From an uncultured bacterium (GTDB lineage Bacteria > Bacteroidota > Rhodothermia > Rhodothermales > UBA10348), in contig CALSQR010000002.1 of assembly GCA_943788505.1 (NCBI GenBank), positions 1 to 64,000 on the forward strand: a stretch of 64,000 bases of DNA. Reading direction: 5' to 3'. This document shows, in pieces, positions 19,808-28,597 of this stretch. A program made the translations under genes and the position numbers. Position 1 is the first letter of the stretch. Each line of letters opens with the position of its first letter. Under the pieces are notes generated by a model, which was given only the letters and a program-made list of their open reading frames with translations, was not told the DNA's origin and searched no databases.

Positions 19808-20206
19808 CTATCCGATCTCTTCCTCTCTCGTTTCTGCTTCTCGCAAATCCAGAATTTCCAGTGTTCCATTGGCAGCCATCGTGACGTCCAATAGAAACAT
19901 GATCGCGCTGGCGATGCCTAACAGCGTGACGACAAGAATATTGATTCTAATAAGCGGAATGAGAGCAAATATTCCCAGTACAACCGCTATCAAGCTCAAT
20001 ATCACGCTTCCCGTGGCCAGCATGATGGCTGTTTTCATCAAATAGATCCGGTGCCTGAATCGGGTGATCTGGGCACTATGATGCTCGGCGGCATGATCTC
20101 TAGCTCGGGCCGTCAACACCTGAAAACGGTTGGTGAGCACGAGCAGAAAAAGACTCATTCCGGAAACGAAAACGAGCGGCGTAAGCGCAACTTGGAGATC
20201 GGCCAT
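19808..20206 (-). CDS. DUF2721 family inner-membrane protein
   Basis: 132 residues with three hydrophobic segments (about 7-27, 59-83, 88-110). N-terminal 'LVFVSGMSLFLLVLTNRF' followed by the basic helix 'ARARDHAAEHHSAQITRFRHRIYLMKTAIML' is characteristic of DUF2721. Function is unknown. It is monocistronic, with its start 10 bases inside a purine-poor leader. Confidence 0.85.
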   Translation of the reverse strand: MADLQVALTPLVFVSGMSLFLLVLTNRFQVLTARARDHAAEHHSAQITRFRHRIYLMKTAIMLATGSVILSLIAVVLGIFALIPLIRINILVVTLLGIASAIMFLLDVTMAANGTLEILDLREAETREEEIG

Positions 20207-20370
20207 GACGTGGATTACCGTGGACCTGAGCCAGGTGAATCAGATGATTCGGTTAAACTAGTTGATCCGGGTGGACGGGTGGACCGCATTATACGTTCGC
20301 CTTTCCACGGAAAGTGTGAAAAGATTGGGGGTACGTATAACGCCTGCGATCGGCCTAAGGCATCACGTTT

Positions 20371-21396
20371 TCACCCCAACGCAGGCTTTACCTTCTCGCC
20401 CAGCAATCGGGTTGAGTTGAGCAGCTGATCATGACTCAGCTCCGCCACGTTCATATGGAGTTGGAATCGAACGAGTCCACCCAATGCTTCTGAATGGCGA
20501 TGAATCTTTTCGGCGACCTCATCTGGACTGCCTACCACGAGCGCGCCTGTTGGGCCAACTTGCGCATCGTATCCCGGACGTGACACGGGACCGCCTCCGC
20601 GCTCCAACCCAATTCGGGTGAACGTGCGAGCATAACCTGGGTAGAAATCTGCATGAGCCTTTTCACTGGTTTCAGCCACATAACCCAGCGAGTGCACTCC
20701 AACATTGAGCTGGTCTTGCGAGTACCCTGCTTCAGCTCCTGCCCGATAGTACAGGTCCACCAGCGGACGGAAACGATGGGTTTCTCCTCCGATAATCGCG
20801 ACCATCAATGGAATGCCAAGCAGTCCTGCACGGACGAAAGAGGCCGGCGTGCCACCAACTCCGATCCACGTCTGGAGTTTGTCTCGATACGGTCTGGGAT
20901 AGACGCCCTGGCCACTCAATGCGGGTCTGAACTTGCCTTCCCAGGTCACATGTTCTTCCTCGCGCAGTTTCAAGAACAGATCCAATTTCTCTTCGAAAAG
21001 GGCTTCGTAATCGTTGAAACTGTAACCAAACAGCGGAAAGGCCTCAGAAAAGGATCCCCTTCCCAAAACAACACCTGCTCGGCCACGTGAGATCAGATCA
21101 ACGGTCGAGAGTTGCTGGAAAACCCGAACTGGGTCAGCTGCGCTCAGCACGGTGACGGCGCTTATCAGTTCTATGCGTTTGGTGCGCGCCGCAGCGGCAG
21201 CTAGCAGAATGTGAGAAGCCGAATCCAGATATTCTGGACGATGGTGCTCTCCGATCCCGAACGTGTCCAGTCCGATCTCATCAGCCACCTCTATTCGAGA
21301 GAGAAGCTCTTCAATAGCCTGCGCGCGTTCATCGGGCGAACTGGTCCGACCGTCCTTCGTACGGACCGCTGCAAAACTGTCTATTCCTAGTTCCAT
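20371..21396 (-). CDS. LLM-class flavin-dependent monooxygenase
   Basis: 341 residues of the luciferase-like TIM-barrel family. Recognisable are 'MELGIDSFA' (strand 1), 'ADEIGLDTFGIGEHHRPEY', 'LAAAAARTKRIELISAVTVLSAADPVRVFQQLSTVDLISRGRAGVVLGRGS' (FMN/F420 region), 'TWIGVGGTPASFVRAGLLGIPLM' and 'LVVGSPDEVAEKI'. This subgroup is annotated as alkane or long-chain monooxygenase-like, with unknown natural substrates. A reductase partner is not adjacent. It is monocistronic. Confidence 0.92.
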   Translation of the reverse strand: MELGIDSFAAVRTKDGRTSSPDERAQAIEELLSRIEVADEIGLDTFGIGEHHRPEYLDSASHILLAAAAARTKRIELISAVTVLSAADPVRVFQQLSTVDLISRGRAGVVLGRGSFSEAFPLFGYSFNDYEALFEEKLDLFLKLREEEHVTWEGKFRPALSGQGVYPRPYRDKLQTWIGVGGTPASFVRAGLLGIPLMVAIIGGETHRFRPLVDLYYRAGAEAGYSQDQLNVGVHSLGYVAETSEKAHADFYPGYARTFTRIGLERGGGPVSRPGYDAQVGPTGALVVGSPDEVAEKIHRHSEALGGLVRFQLHMNVAELSHDQLLNSTRLLGEKVKPALG

Positions 21397-21518
21397 GGGG
21401 GTGTGTGACTAGTGGGGCTCCATTGTTACGATGGGTATTCAACTGGTTTCCACGTCAGAACCGAATTCCCAGTCGGTCGTTTCCGCGCTGATCCATTCAA
21501 TCGACTACTCCTCAGCTG

Positions 21519-22280
21519 GTGCCCTTCTCCCTTCATCAACCGGGCCTGCTCTACGGCGCGACCCCATATTGTGGACCTGCTGCGATTTCGGCCGTAACCG
21601 GGCACGACATCGAGACCGTTCAGGCTTGGATCAATCACGTGCGCGGGACGAAGGAGCTGCACACGCGCATTAAGGGGATGACGATGAAAGAAGCTGTTGT
21701 CTTCTTTCGGCGCTCCAGCCCCCACGTGAAAATGCACTTTCAGCGGTTGCCTTCGCGCCCAACGCTCGCTGCCTTTCTGCGAGATCACTCCGGTCCCCTG
21801 CCTCCCGCTCTGTTTTCTTTGACGTGGGGTCGCGGGCGTTCTGGACACATGGTCGCCGTGGCAGGATCCCAAATAGCTGACAATCTCTTGGGTTTGGATG
21901 ACCTATCTACATCCCGTTACCGTCGAAGCCGAGTGAAATCCATTTTGTGGCTATCAGGAGACGGTCTTCAGACTACGGAAATAGGCCATCCTCCTGGGTG
22001 GACGGATCCTCGCCAAATCGCGGCGCGCACAGCCTTTGCTGTGTGCGCCACAAGCAAGGCGGCAGCAAGGAAAAAGGCTTCGAGAGACGCCAAATGGTCG
22101 CTTGTGTGCCCAACGTGCGAAAAGACTTGCGCAACGTACTTGCGAAAGCCCAACGTTGGCGACAAGTACTGCATGAACTGTACGAAGGACATCGCGCGTG
22201 CCGCAGGAAGAAATCCAGGACCAAGGCGCAACCGCATTTATGATGAGCGTACGCGGCTCGTTCTTCGGCAATTGCGCTGA
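21519..22280 (+). CDS. C39-peptidase-like protein with C-terminal zinc ribbon
   Basis: 253 residues from a GTG at 21519; an in-frame TGA at 21489 limits the start. Residues 9-35 'LLYGATPYCGPAAISAVTGHD' resemble the catalytic cysteine helix of papain-like C39 peptidases, and 'GRGRSGHMVAVAGSQIADN' (about 104-122) supplies the histidine and a downstream Asp/Asn. A basic linker follows. Then comes a Cys4 ribbon, CPTC (about 195-198) and CMNC (about 219-222), as in SprT-like and amidase-type zinc ribbons. The protease-like domain plus a nucleic-acid-type ribbon is unusual and the role is unknown. Not exported. It converges with the SNase gene. Confidence 0.65.
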   Translation: MPFSLHQPGLLYGATPYCGPAAISAVTGHDIETVQAWINHVRGTKELHTRIKGMTMKEAVVFFRRSSPHVKMHFQRLPSRPTLAAFLRDHSGPLPPALFSLTWGRGRSGHMVAVAGSQIADNLLGLDDLSTSRYRRSRVKSILWLSGDGLQTTEIGHPPGWTDPRQIAARTAFAVCATSKAAARKKASRDAKWSLVCPTCEKTCATYLRKPNVGDKYCMNCTKDIARAAGRNPGPRRNRIYDERTRLVLRQLR

Positions 22281-22308
22281 GGCCCAATTGGAACCTTGGA
22301 CCTCACAC

Positions 22309-22926
22309 TCAGCAGTCCCCGCTCCTGAAAGCACTAGGCTCACAGGCGAATCCATCAACAGCCCAAAGTCCAGCAGCATCTTCTCGCGCGGCTTCTTGCG
22401 CCGTCAAGAAATGATCAGTGTATCGCACATTCGGAGGATAGGTGGCAATCAACGCGTACCCCTCCCTTACGAGACGCCAGTTTAGTAACTCTCCATCCTT
22501 CCACAAATAGCCGAGGATGCGGTCATAGCGATCGACCCGGTCTACGTCGAATTCGATCAGCAATTCAGAGCCGATCGGCGCCATGGCGGTTAGGGCTGCC
22601 GTCGCTTGAGGGCCAAATGGGGCTTGAGCTCGTTCCGGCGTATCCATTCCAATCAGTCGGATGCGCCCCACCGGCTCGCAGTTTATCGTATCCCCGTCAA
22701 CGATTCGGTCGACGATACATGACGCTGTTTCCCCTGAAGGTTGAAGGCCCGATCCTGAAGCCGCCCCAATCGATGCTCCTCGACGCGCCTCTCCAAATGG
22801 CGCTGATTCAGCTCCGCTCGCTGTGGGCTCGTTCGGAGCTATCGGATCAGACGGTTTGAACACATATTCGCGAAGCAAAAGGACGGCGACGATGATCAGG
22901 ACAACGATGCGCAGCTTGGTTCTCAT
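22309..22926 (-). CDS. Staphylococcal-nuclease-like (SNase) exported or membrane-anchored endonuclease
   Basis: 205 residues. An N-terminal hydrophobic segment (residues 6-21) can act as signal or anchor, followed by a low-complexity Ser/Gly/Ala linker to about residue 66. The SNase OB-fold follows, with active-site pattern 'IVDGDTINC', 'RIRLIGMDTPER' (Arg and Asp for Ca2+ and phosphate) and 'DRYDRILGYLW' (second catalytic Arg), then 'REDAAGLWA'. It would cleave DNA or RNA in the periplasm or outside the cell for nutrient recovery. Its 3' end faces that of the C39-like gene with a 28-base gap. Confidence 0.88.
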   Translation of the reverse strand: MRTKLRIVVLIIVAVLLLREYVFKPSDPIAPNEPTASGAESAPFGEARRGASIGAASGSGLQPSGETASCIVDRIVDGDTINCEPVGRIRLIGMDTPERAQAPFGPQATAALTAMAPIGSELLIEFDVDRVDRYDRILGYLWKDGELLNWRLVREGYALIATYPPNVRYTDHFLTAQEAAREDAAGLWAVDGFACEPSAFRSGDC

Positions 22927-23066
22927 TCAGACACTTCTGGGTCGATGGCGAAAATTCTAACTTGGTGCGATGCATAATACTCGCTACCCGGGACTTTCAG
23001 TAGATTGAATTGCTCACATCTCGTGTAAAAACTGATGATTCCAGCCCGCCCAATAAGTAGACTCTT

Positions 23067-23702
23067 TTGAGCCAGTCATTAGACATATCCTGTCCGCTTT
23101 GCTCCACGCTGGGTGAGCCGTTTTCTGGAGATGCATTTTGGTCTTGTCCAACCTGCGGCGGCATTTTCCGCCCACCTTGGCAGCGGCCATTACCAAATGA
23201 AGAGAAAGCGCGATACGAAGAGCACAACAATGATGTGAATGACGATGGATACCGGCGTTTCGTGGCGCCAATTACCTCCCGCATTCTTGCCTCGTATCGG
23301 CCGTCGGACAAGGGGTTGGATTTCGGCTCAGGTACAGGCCCGGTAATCTCCGTCGTCCTTGAGGAGGCGGGGTATGACATCACCCAATTCGACCCATTCT
23401 TTCGGGATGATCGTGCGGCCCTGGAACGGCACTATGATTACATCGCCTGCTGCGAAGTCGTTGAGCATTTCCATGACCCAGCGACGGAGTTTGCTCGATT
23501 GCATGGTTTACTCCTGCCCGGCGGCCGCCTTTACATCATGACATTCCTCTACGACGAGAGCATCGACTTTAAGGGGTGGCACTACCAGCGTGACAGCACG
23601 CATGTGTTCATCTTCAGAAAACAGACGATGGAATGGATCGCCGAGAGATTCGGCTTCACGTCAGTCTCGGTCGATGGTCGGCTCGTTGTTTTGGATCGAT
23701 GA
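23067..23702 (+). CDS. SAM-dependent class I methyltransferase with N-terminal zinc ribbon
   Basis: 211 residues from a TTG at 23067; an in-frame TAG at 23058 rules out an earlier start, and no ATG precedes the conserved Cys. 'CPLC' and 'CPTCGGIF' form a zinc knuckle. The Rossmann motif I is 'GLDFGSGTGPVISVVLEEAGYDITQFDPFF', motif II/III 'YDYIACCEVVEHFHDP', then 'LLPGGRLYIMT' and a late 'HVFIFRKQTMEWIAERFGF', the typical Methyltransf_23 pattern. The substrate is unknown. Its last 42 bases overlap the 3' end of the opposite-strand regulator gene. Confidence 0.88.
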   Translation: MSQSLDISCPLCSTLGEPFSGDAFWSCPTCGGIFRPPWQRPLPNEEKARYEEHNNDVNDDGYRRFVAPITSRILASYRPSDKGLDFGSGTGPVISVVLEEAGYDITQFDPFFRDDRAALERHYDYIACCEVVEHFHDPATEFARLHGLLLPGGRLYIMTFLYDESIDFKGWHYQRDSTHVFIFRKQTMEWIAERFGFTSVSVDGRLVVLDR

Positions 23703-24386
23703 ACGAGATTCGTTCGCTCCCGACGTTTTGGATCGGTGAACGAATGCCAATGCGCCGCTAACATGCTCCGGCATGGACGCAACAACTTCTTCGGGCACCT
23801 CATCCGTGATCCACTCCGACCCATCCCCTTGACGATCGGCGTCCAATGTGATTCGAACTACTTTTACGTCCGGATCGGATGCTAGGTGGTGGGACTGGAT
23901 TGAGACTTTGTTCGATAGAACAAAGAGAACGATGGCAATTGCTGACGCCCAACCGACCACCTTCTTGTTCTTGCGATGTTGAGTGGCCGGTGGCGCTGCC
24001 GCACGCGAAAGAGGACCCTGAGATGCTACTTTGCGTGGTGATTGGACAGATTGCACATCTGCCGTCACTCGGTATCCCACTTTTCTAATCGTCTCTACTA
24101 TTCCTTTCTCTGCTCCAACATCGGTTAGCGCCTTTCGCAATTTGGAGATCGCCTGTGTCAGCGCCTCATCATTTGGCTCCGATTGAGTCCAAACAGCCCG
24201 ATATAGCGCTTCCCTTGTCACCGGCTCGTTCGAATGTTTGGCAAGATGTACTAAAAGAAGCATGACTTGACGCTCTACATGGACCGAACACGGACCTTGA
24301 CTGATGCGGTTGAGCATGGGCTCGACCAACACATCACCTAAAAGAAAGGTTTTTTCAAGGTCGATAATCGCTGTTTTCTGTACCAT
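23661..24386 (-). CDS. CadC-like membrane-anchored winged-helix regulator
   Basis: 241 residues. Residues about 10-108 are an OmpR/PhoB-type DNA-binding domain (Trans_reg_C): 'LLLVHLAKHSNEPVTREALYRAVW', 'DEALTQAISKLRKAL' and the wing 'IVETIRKVGYRVTADV'. One TM helix follows at about 141-158 ('VVGWASAIAIVLFVLSNKV'), leaving a short periplasmic tail of about 80 residues. No receiver domain is present, so it resembles CadC/ToxR one-component regulators that sense periplasmic conditions. The small secreted protein at 24498, 112 bases away and divergent, is a likely target (inference). Confidence 0.85.
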   Translation of the reverse strand: MVQKTAIIDLEKTFLLGDVLVEPMLNRISQGPCSVHVERQVMLLLVHLAKHSNEPVTREALYRAVWTQSEPNDEALTQAISKLRKALTDVGAEKGIVETIRKVGYRVTADVQSVQSPRKVASQGPLSRAAAPPATQHRKNKKVVGWASAIAIVLFVLSNKVSIQSHHLASDPDVKVVRITLDADRQGDGSEWITDEVPEEVVASMPEHVSGALAFVHRSKTSGANESRSSIQNNEPTIDRD

Positions 24387-24497
24387 GGGGCCGATTCAGC
24401 TAAAGGAGAGAAAAAGGAAATTATTCTTCAGGTAAACGACGTGGCGGTCGGGTTATTGTTGCGACAGGACAACTAGACACCAAACTCATCTTTAAAA

Positions 24498-24950
24498 ATG
24501 ACGAACAACAATCCCGTGTCACGAACTCGCAATACCCTTTTCCTATTGCTGATGATGACTTTTTCAGTCGCTACCCTGAGCGTGACTGCAGCCCAAGCTC
24601 AAGACGCTGACCACGTCACTGACGTCGCAAAAGTTCAGCCGCCGACCGCCGACGAACTCGGTGACTTCGTTGGATCTTTTGAAGGTCGCGACTTCACCTT
24701 GGAAGGCTCGACATTAACCTATTTCCGACAGGGTATGCAAGGAGCCATTGAACTCACACCTATAGGCCCTGACCACTTTGGAATCGTGATCCCTCCTGGG
24801 GCTCAGGTTCAGGCACCAGCTGGTCATCAGATTCCAACCTTCAAATTCTTGCGTTCAGAAAGTGGTGTCATTACGAGCTTGGTCATTCTGAACCCCGATA
24901 TGTCCGAGATCTCCCGTCATATGAAGCGACCCGAAGCAGCAAGTCAGTAA
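24498..24950 (+). CDS. Small secreted protein of unknown function
   Basis: 150 residues with a signal peptide of about 34 residues ('LFLLLMMTFSVATLSVTAAQAQ'). The mature part 'LGDFVGSFEGRDFTLEGSTLTYFRQGMQGAIELTPIGPDHFGI' resembles the small beta-barrel domain (DUF3471-like) seen at the C terminus of serine beta-lactamase-like proteins, here free-standing. It is divergent from the CadC-like gene. Confidence 0.75.
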   Translation: MTNNNPVSRTRNTLFLLLMMTFSVATLSVTAAQAQDADHVTDVAKVQPPTADELGDFVGSFEGRDFTLEGSTLTYFRQGMQGAIELTPIGPDHFGIVIPPGAQVQAPAGHQIPTFKFLRSESGVITSLVILNPDMSEISRHMKRPEAASQ

Positions 24951-24982
24951 GGGAATGGCTAATGGGCATGGGTAGCGACCCA

Positions 24983-25711
24983 CTATAACTCTCTCACCCA
25001 CACATTATGATAGCTCACCGGATTGCCGTGGTCCTGAAGCATGATCGCGCCTTTCCCGTGCGCCGAGTAATCTGGGATCCCGATGTATTCGGTCGGCCCT
25101 GATAATTCGACGTGGTTCTGGATGAGAACCCCGTTGTGCAGCACGGTCACGATCGCCGGACGAACGACATCGCCGTCTTCAGCAAATACCGGGCTCTGAA
25201 AAATGATATCGTAGGTCTGCCATTCGCCCGGGCCCCGTGTCACATTTACGAGGGGAATATGCTGTTTGTAGATGCTTCCTGCTTGTCCGTTGGGATAGGT
25301 GATGCTTTCGTAGGAGTCCAGTACTTGGACTTCATACATCTCATGGAAGAACACACCGCTGTTGCCTCTCCCCTGCCCATCTCCCATTACTTCTGCGGGC
25401 GTACGCCACTCTATATGAAGCTGTACGTCACCAAATGCCTGACGCGTCCTGATACCACCAGTGCCGGCCTTCACGGTCATTGCTCCGTCCGAAACGGTCC
25501 ATCCAGCGCTGCCACCCCGGGGCGATTCCCAACTTGATAAATCAGTCCCATCAAACAGAACGATTGCGTCTGAAGGAGGTGTGCCCATGAGGCCCGGCGT
25601 AACCTTTTCTGGAACTGGCGACCACTTTTCGGTCATTTCAGGGGTGAATTCCTGACTTTGCGCTGGGATGGCAAACAACAGCAGTAGGAGAACTGATAAA
25701 GTGGTTTTCAT
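24983..25711 (-). CDS. Secreted DUF1080 protein (3-keto-disaccharide hydrolase-like)
   Basis: 242 residues, signal peptide 1-19. A single DUF1080 domain covers the rest: '[18 protein letters not shown]', '[30 protein letters not shown]', '[23 protein letters not shown]', '[27 protein letters not shown]' and '[22 protein letters not shown]'. Length is typical of stand-alone members. It shares the fold of the larger PA14-fused gene at 17718-19643, so the genome keeps two versions about 6 kb apart. Likely a periplasmic glycoside-processing enzyme. Confidence 0.9.
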   Translation of the reverse strand: MKTTLSVLLLLLFAIPAQSQEFTPEMTEKWSPVPEKVTPGLMGTPPSDAIVLFDGTDLSSWESPRGGSAGWTVSDGAMTVKAGTGGIRTRQAFGDVQLHIEWRTPAEVMGDGQGRGNSGVFFHEMYEVQVLDSYESITYPNGQAGSIYKQHIPLVNVTRGPGEWQTYDIIFQSPVFAEDGDVVRPAIVTVLHNGVLIQNHVELSGPTEYIGIPDYSAHGKGAIMLQDHGNPVSYHNVWVREL

Positions 25712-25832
25712 TGGCGATGAGTTGGCTTATGCCCTAGAGTCTATGCGAAGGCTGGTCTTTAGCAACAATAACCTCAGAGGAGAGGCAAAGGCAATAGTTG
25801 GGTCGATGTCAGACGTAATGTCTAAAAGCCGC

Positions 25833-26684
25833 CTATTGGCTGAGTTCGTAAAAAGGCTTCAAAACTACACCTTCAGAACTAAAAAGCCGTGCAAGGTCCG
25901 GATCTGCTAGGACGTCCCGAATGTCCATCGTCTTCCCGTCAACCAGCACATCACGACTCACCAGCCTGATTCCGTGGCTGTAGTCAACCCACCGATCCGT
26001 ATGCCCGGTGTAGACCGGCTGAATGGGAATTCCGTCCGTTTGGTGCCAGCCGTAGATGGCGACTTTCCCGTCGACGCCATTCAGACGGCTCGTGACAACG
26101 ACGTCCTTTTTGTGGCCAGCTCTGAGACCACTCGGGCCGTTCCCCAGCGAATCTCGCTGGGATGTAAGCATCTGATTGTGCTGAACGAACACTCTAAGGG
26201 TGGTCATAGCAGGACTTGGAGGAATGGGTCTCGGCTCGAATTGATTGTCTGCTGCTTGCCAAACCAGATCGACCATGAGTGGGGTTGGCAGCGACATACC
26301 CGTCGTGTCGGCAATTCGTTGCGCAGCCTGCGGACTCAACGGTATATACAGGAAGTCGTCATCGGACCCAACAGCGAGATAGTCGGGTAGGACGTGGAAG
26401 GTGACGACGACAAATCCTTGACTGCCGGACCGAGAGGCTTTTATAGGCACAAGCTGACGATACCAAGACGGCACATTGCCCGCGAGGATTTCGTTGATGG
26501 CGCCCTCCTCTCTGGCTTCGAGATCCAGTTCGGCCCATTCGTCGACAAGACTAGATGCCACCTGCGCATCGCTGGGCCGTTCTGGGAGGTTCCAGCGAAC
26601 ATCGAGGGATGGAGAACTGCTATCACAACCGCCCCAAAGCGTCACCAACAGGAAGATCGTGAGCCATCGACTAACCACAACCAT
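25833..26684 (-). CDS. Conserved lipoprotein of unknown function
   Basis: About 283 residues from the ATG at 26684, preferred over the ATG at 26723 because GGAG precedes it and the signal then fits: 'WLTIFLLVTLWGGC' with the lipobox Cys at residue 20. Conserved-looking blocks are 'DYLAVGSDDDFLYIPLSPQAAQRIAD', 'PTPLMVDLVWQAAD', 'GLRAGHKKDVVVT' and 'AIYGWHQTDGIPIQPVYTGHTDRWVDYSHGIRLV'. The recurring His, Asp and Trp suggest a hydrolytic or ligand-binding pocket. I remember similar hypothetical proteins in diverse bacteria but no assigned function. It is divergent from the dienelactone hydrolase gene. Confidence 0.8.
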   Translation of the reverse strand: MVVVSRWLTIFLLVTLWGGCDSSSPSLDVRWNLPERPSDAQVASSLVDEWAELDLEAREEGAINEILAGNVPSWYRQLVPIKASRSGSQGFVVVTFHVLPDYLAVGSDDDFLYIPLSPQAAQRIADTTGMSLPTPLMVDLVWQAADNQFEPRPIPPSPAMTTLRVFVQHNQMLTSQRDSLGNGPSGLRAGHKKDVVVTSRLNGVDGKVAIYGWHQTDGIPIQPVYTGHTDRWVDYSHGIRLVSRDVLVDGKTMDIRDVLADPDLARLFSSEGVVLKPFYELSQ

Positions 26685-26796
26685 TCTCCTATCTCCTGTT
26701 TTTGTAACCTTGTATTCGGGCATCGCACTGAATGTAGCAAGGAAGCGCGTTCCCTGTCAGCGTTTTTCACCCTCATTGGAAGTATATCTACCACCC

Positions 26797-27687
26797 ATGA
26801 ACCGACTATCACTCTTTGTTTTCCTAGCCATTTCTGTGGCTGTAAGTGCTTGTGCGCCTTCTGATTCCGCCTCTGATCAGACGATGCAGGCAGATCCGCG
26901 CGTTGCCTACATGCCTACCTCAGATCAACAACTACCCCCAGCCGTCCTAGGCAATGGCGGTGAACTGGAAGGCAGTGACCTTACATATTTCGACGCTGAT
27001 CCCACGGCAACAGGGTATCTAGCTGTTCCCGAAGGCGAAGGCCCCTTCCCCGCCCTCGTGATTATCCACGAATGGAATGGACTGACCGACCGCGTTCGTC
27101 AGGTGGCAGATGACTTTGCGGCCGAAGGCTACATCACACTGGCTGCTGATCTGTACTCAGGTCGTACGGGTAGCAACTCTCAGGAGAATATTGCGCTTAT
27201 GCAGGAAGTCAGCGGCGATATGGCGACTGTTGTCGCCAACCTCAATGCTGCAACTGCATATCTGAAAAGCCGAAACGACGTCACAGGACGCATTGGCGCG
27301 ATGGGTTGGTGTTTTGGTGGCGGAATCGCCCTTTCGTTCGGTCTTGACGGCGACGAACACGATGCTACTGCGATCTTTTACGGTCGTCTGATTGATGATC
27401 CCGAAGTCCTAGCCCATATCGACCACGAAGTCTACGGCACGTTTGCTCGATTGGACCAAGGACCGGCACCTGAGCAAGTAGAGGCATTCGAAAGCGCACT
27501 CAACTCGATTGGTATTGAAAACGACCTACACATCTACGACGAAGTTGGTCACGGCTTCTGGCTGCGCATCGACGAGGATGCTGCCGTGCGCGCTGAGCCG
27601 GGCCTTGACGCCTGGAATCGCCTGAAAGCCTATCTCGACCGTACCCTGCGCTCTGACGCAGATGCAGAAGACGAAATAGCTGATTAA
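26797..27687 (+). CDS. Dienelactone hydrolase family lipoprotein
   Basis: 296 residues from the ATG at 26797; the frame is open further upstream, but this start gives a proper signal and lipobox (VSAC, Cys 19). The alpha/beta-hydrolase of the DLH type shows 'ALVIIHEWNGLTDRVRQVADDFAAEGYITLAADLY', the nucleophile elbow 'GWCFGGG' (Cys), and 'DEVGHGFWLR' (catalytic His). Dienelactone hydrolases open lactone rings; lipid-anchored envelope forms act on unknown esters. It ends 2 bases before the converging DUF4399 stop. Confidence 0.9.
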   Translation: MNRLSLFVFLAISVAVSACAPSDSASDQTMQADPRVAYMPTSDQQLPPAVLGNGGELEGSDLTYFDADPTATGYLAVPEGEGPFPALVIIHEWNGLTDRVRQVADDFAAEGYITLAADLYSGRTGSNSQENIALMQEVSGDMATVVANLNAATAYLKSRNDVTGRIGAMGWCFGGGIALSFGLDGDEHDATAIFYGRLIDDPEVLAHIDHEVYGTFARLDQGPAPEQVEAFESALNSIGIENDLHIYDEVGHGFWLRIDEDAAVRAEPGLDAWNRLKAYLDRTLRSDADAEDEIAD

Positions 27688-27688
27688 A

Positions 27689-28165
27689 TCACTGTACCGT
27701 GATCGTCACTCTCTCACTCAAGACAGGTGGGTCATGGGGAATGTGAAGGTGATTACCCAAGATAAGTTGGAGAGTGTGCGTTCCTGGTTCGAGGGTCAAT
27801 TCCACCTCAGTCTGACCTTTGCCGAAGTGTACATGCTGAGCATCGGCAGGAAGTGGCATATCAAGAGCCGGCATCTCATCGATGTCAATCAGCAGATGAT
27901 GATGCCCTGAAAATTCTTGATCAGTCCCAGCAGGCACGATCTCCATTCCCTCAATACCAAATTGGACAGTGACTGGGCTGCTTACCGTAGCACCATCTTC
28001 TAAATTGATGAAGTAGCTCTGGGCACCTTCGGTGGACGCAGATCGAAGCGCCTCCATGGATTGGGTGTCTGATTCTTCAGCCGTCGCTGTTGTTTGCTCA
28101 TCTGGAGTTTCTGAACAAGCTGTAAGAAACAGGACAAAAAAGAGCGCAAGTAGTAATCGAGACAT
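27689..28165 (-). CDS. DUF4399 lipoprotein
   Basis: 158 residues from the ATG at 28165, which begins a lipoprotein signal ('RLLLALFFVLFLTAC', lipobox Cys 17); a start at 28237 would bury it. A Thr/Glu-rich spacer is followed by DUF4399: 'YFINLEDGATVSSPVTVQFGIEGM', 'SGHHHLLID', 'ALDMPLPADAQHVHFGKGQTE' and 'LEPGTHTLQLILGNHLHIPH'. The many histidines suggest metal binding, though the role is unknown. Confidence 0.9.
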   Translation of the reverse strand: MSRLLLALFFVLFLTACSETPDEQTTATAEESDTQSMEALRSASTEGAQSYFINLEDGATVSSPVTVQFGIEGMEIVPAGTDQEFSGHHHLLIDIDEMPALDMPLPADAQHVHFGKGQTEVELTLEPGTHTLQLILGNHLHIPHDPPVLSERVTITVQ

Positions 28166-28370
28166 GATCGTTGTTGGTCGGCGTCGTTCTTCTAAATGAT
28201 GCTTGAATGTACTCAACACGCCCGGAATGATCGACATGAACCTGGAAAATCAACAGAGAGCGATAATTCTCGGATGTTACAGCTTTCGATTCCTCGTGTC
28301 TTTCCGATGGTAGGCACGTCTTGCCACAACCCAAGCACTACATCTTCGAATGTCGGACCTCAAACAGAGC

Positions 28371-28436
28371 GATTTCCCTCTTAGGCATACTGGACGTACA
28401 AACGTACAACAAACTTGTCTAAGGGCTTCGAGGACG
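28371..28436. repeat. Twin structured repeat, copy A
   Basis: 66 bases nearly identical to copy B 102 bases away. Arms CTTAGGCA and TGTCTAAG pair with one G-U wobble around a loop containing ACGTACAAACGTAC, itself self-complementary. No coding signal. It lies in the 430-base space (28166-28597) before the PIN gene. Confidence 0.8.
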
Positions 28437-28472
28437 TCGTCAAGGGGGAGGGAAAGCGAACTCTATAGGAGG

Positions 28473-28538
28473 GATTTCCCCTTAGGCATACTGGACGTAC
28501 AAACGTACAACAAACTTGCCTAAGGGGCTTTGAGGACG
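28473..28538. repeat. Twin structured repeat, copy B
   Basis: 66 bases matching copy A with about five differences, including a compensated one. The arms CCCCTTAGGCA (28478-28488) and TGCCTAAGGGG (28517-28527) are perfect complements. The 36 bases between the copies are purine-rich (GGGGGAGGGAAAG) and not repeated. It ends 60 bases before the PIN gene start, so operator, RNA leader or mobile remnant are all possible. Confidence 0.8.
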
Positions 28539-28597
28539 CTTTGCACGACTCTACAGACCATTAAATCGTCGCACATCCAACAGTCTGACAATGGCCA

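Noticed and set aside
26476-26796. Extended N terminus of the dienelactone hydrolase
   Set aside because: It would run antisense through the neighbouring lipoprotein gene and bury the signal peptide that starts at 26797.
28371-28538. Integron attC site
   Set aside because: The arms read CTTAGGC/GCCTAAG, but attC needs AAC and GTT at its ends (RYYYAAC and GTTRRRY). The essential bases are absent, and no integrase gene is nearby.
28371-28538. CRISPR array
   Set aside because: Only two copies, unit length 66 with 36-base spacing, no cas genes, and internal palindromes unlike CRISPR repeats.
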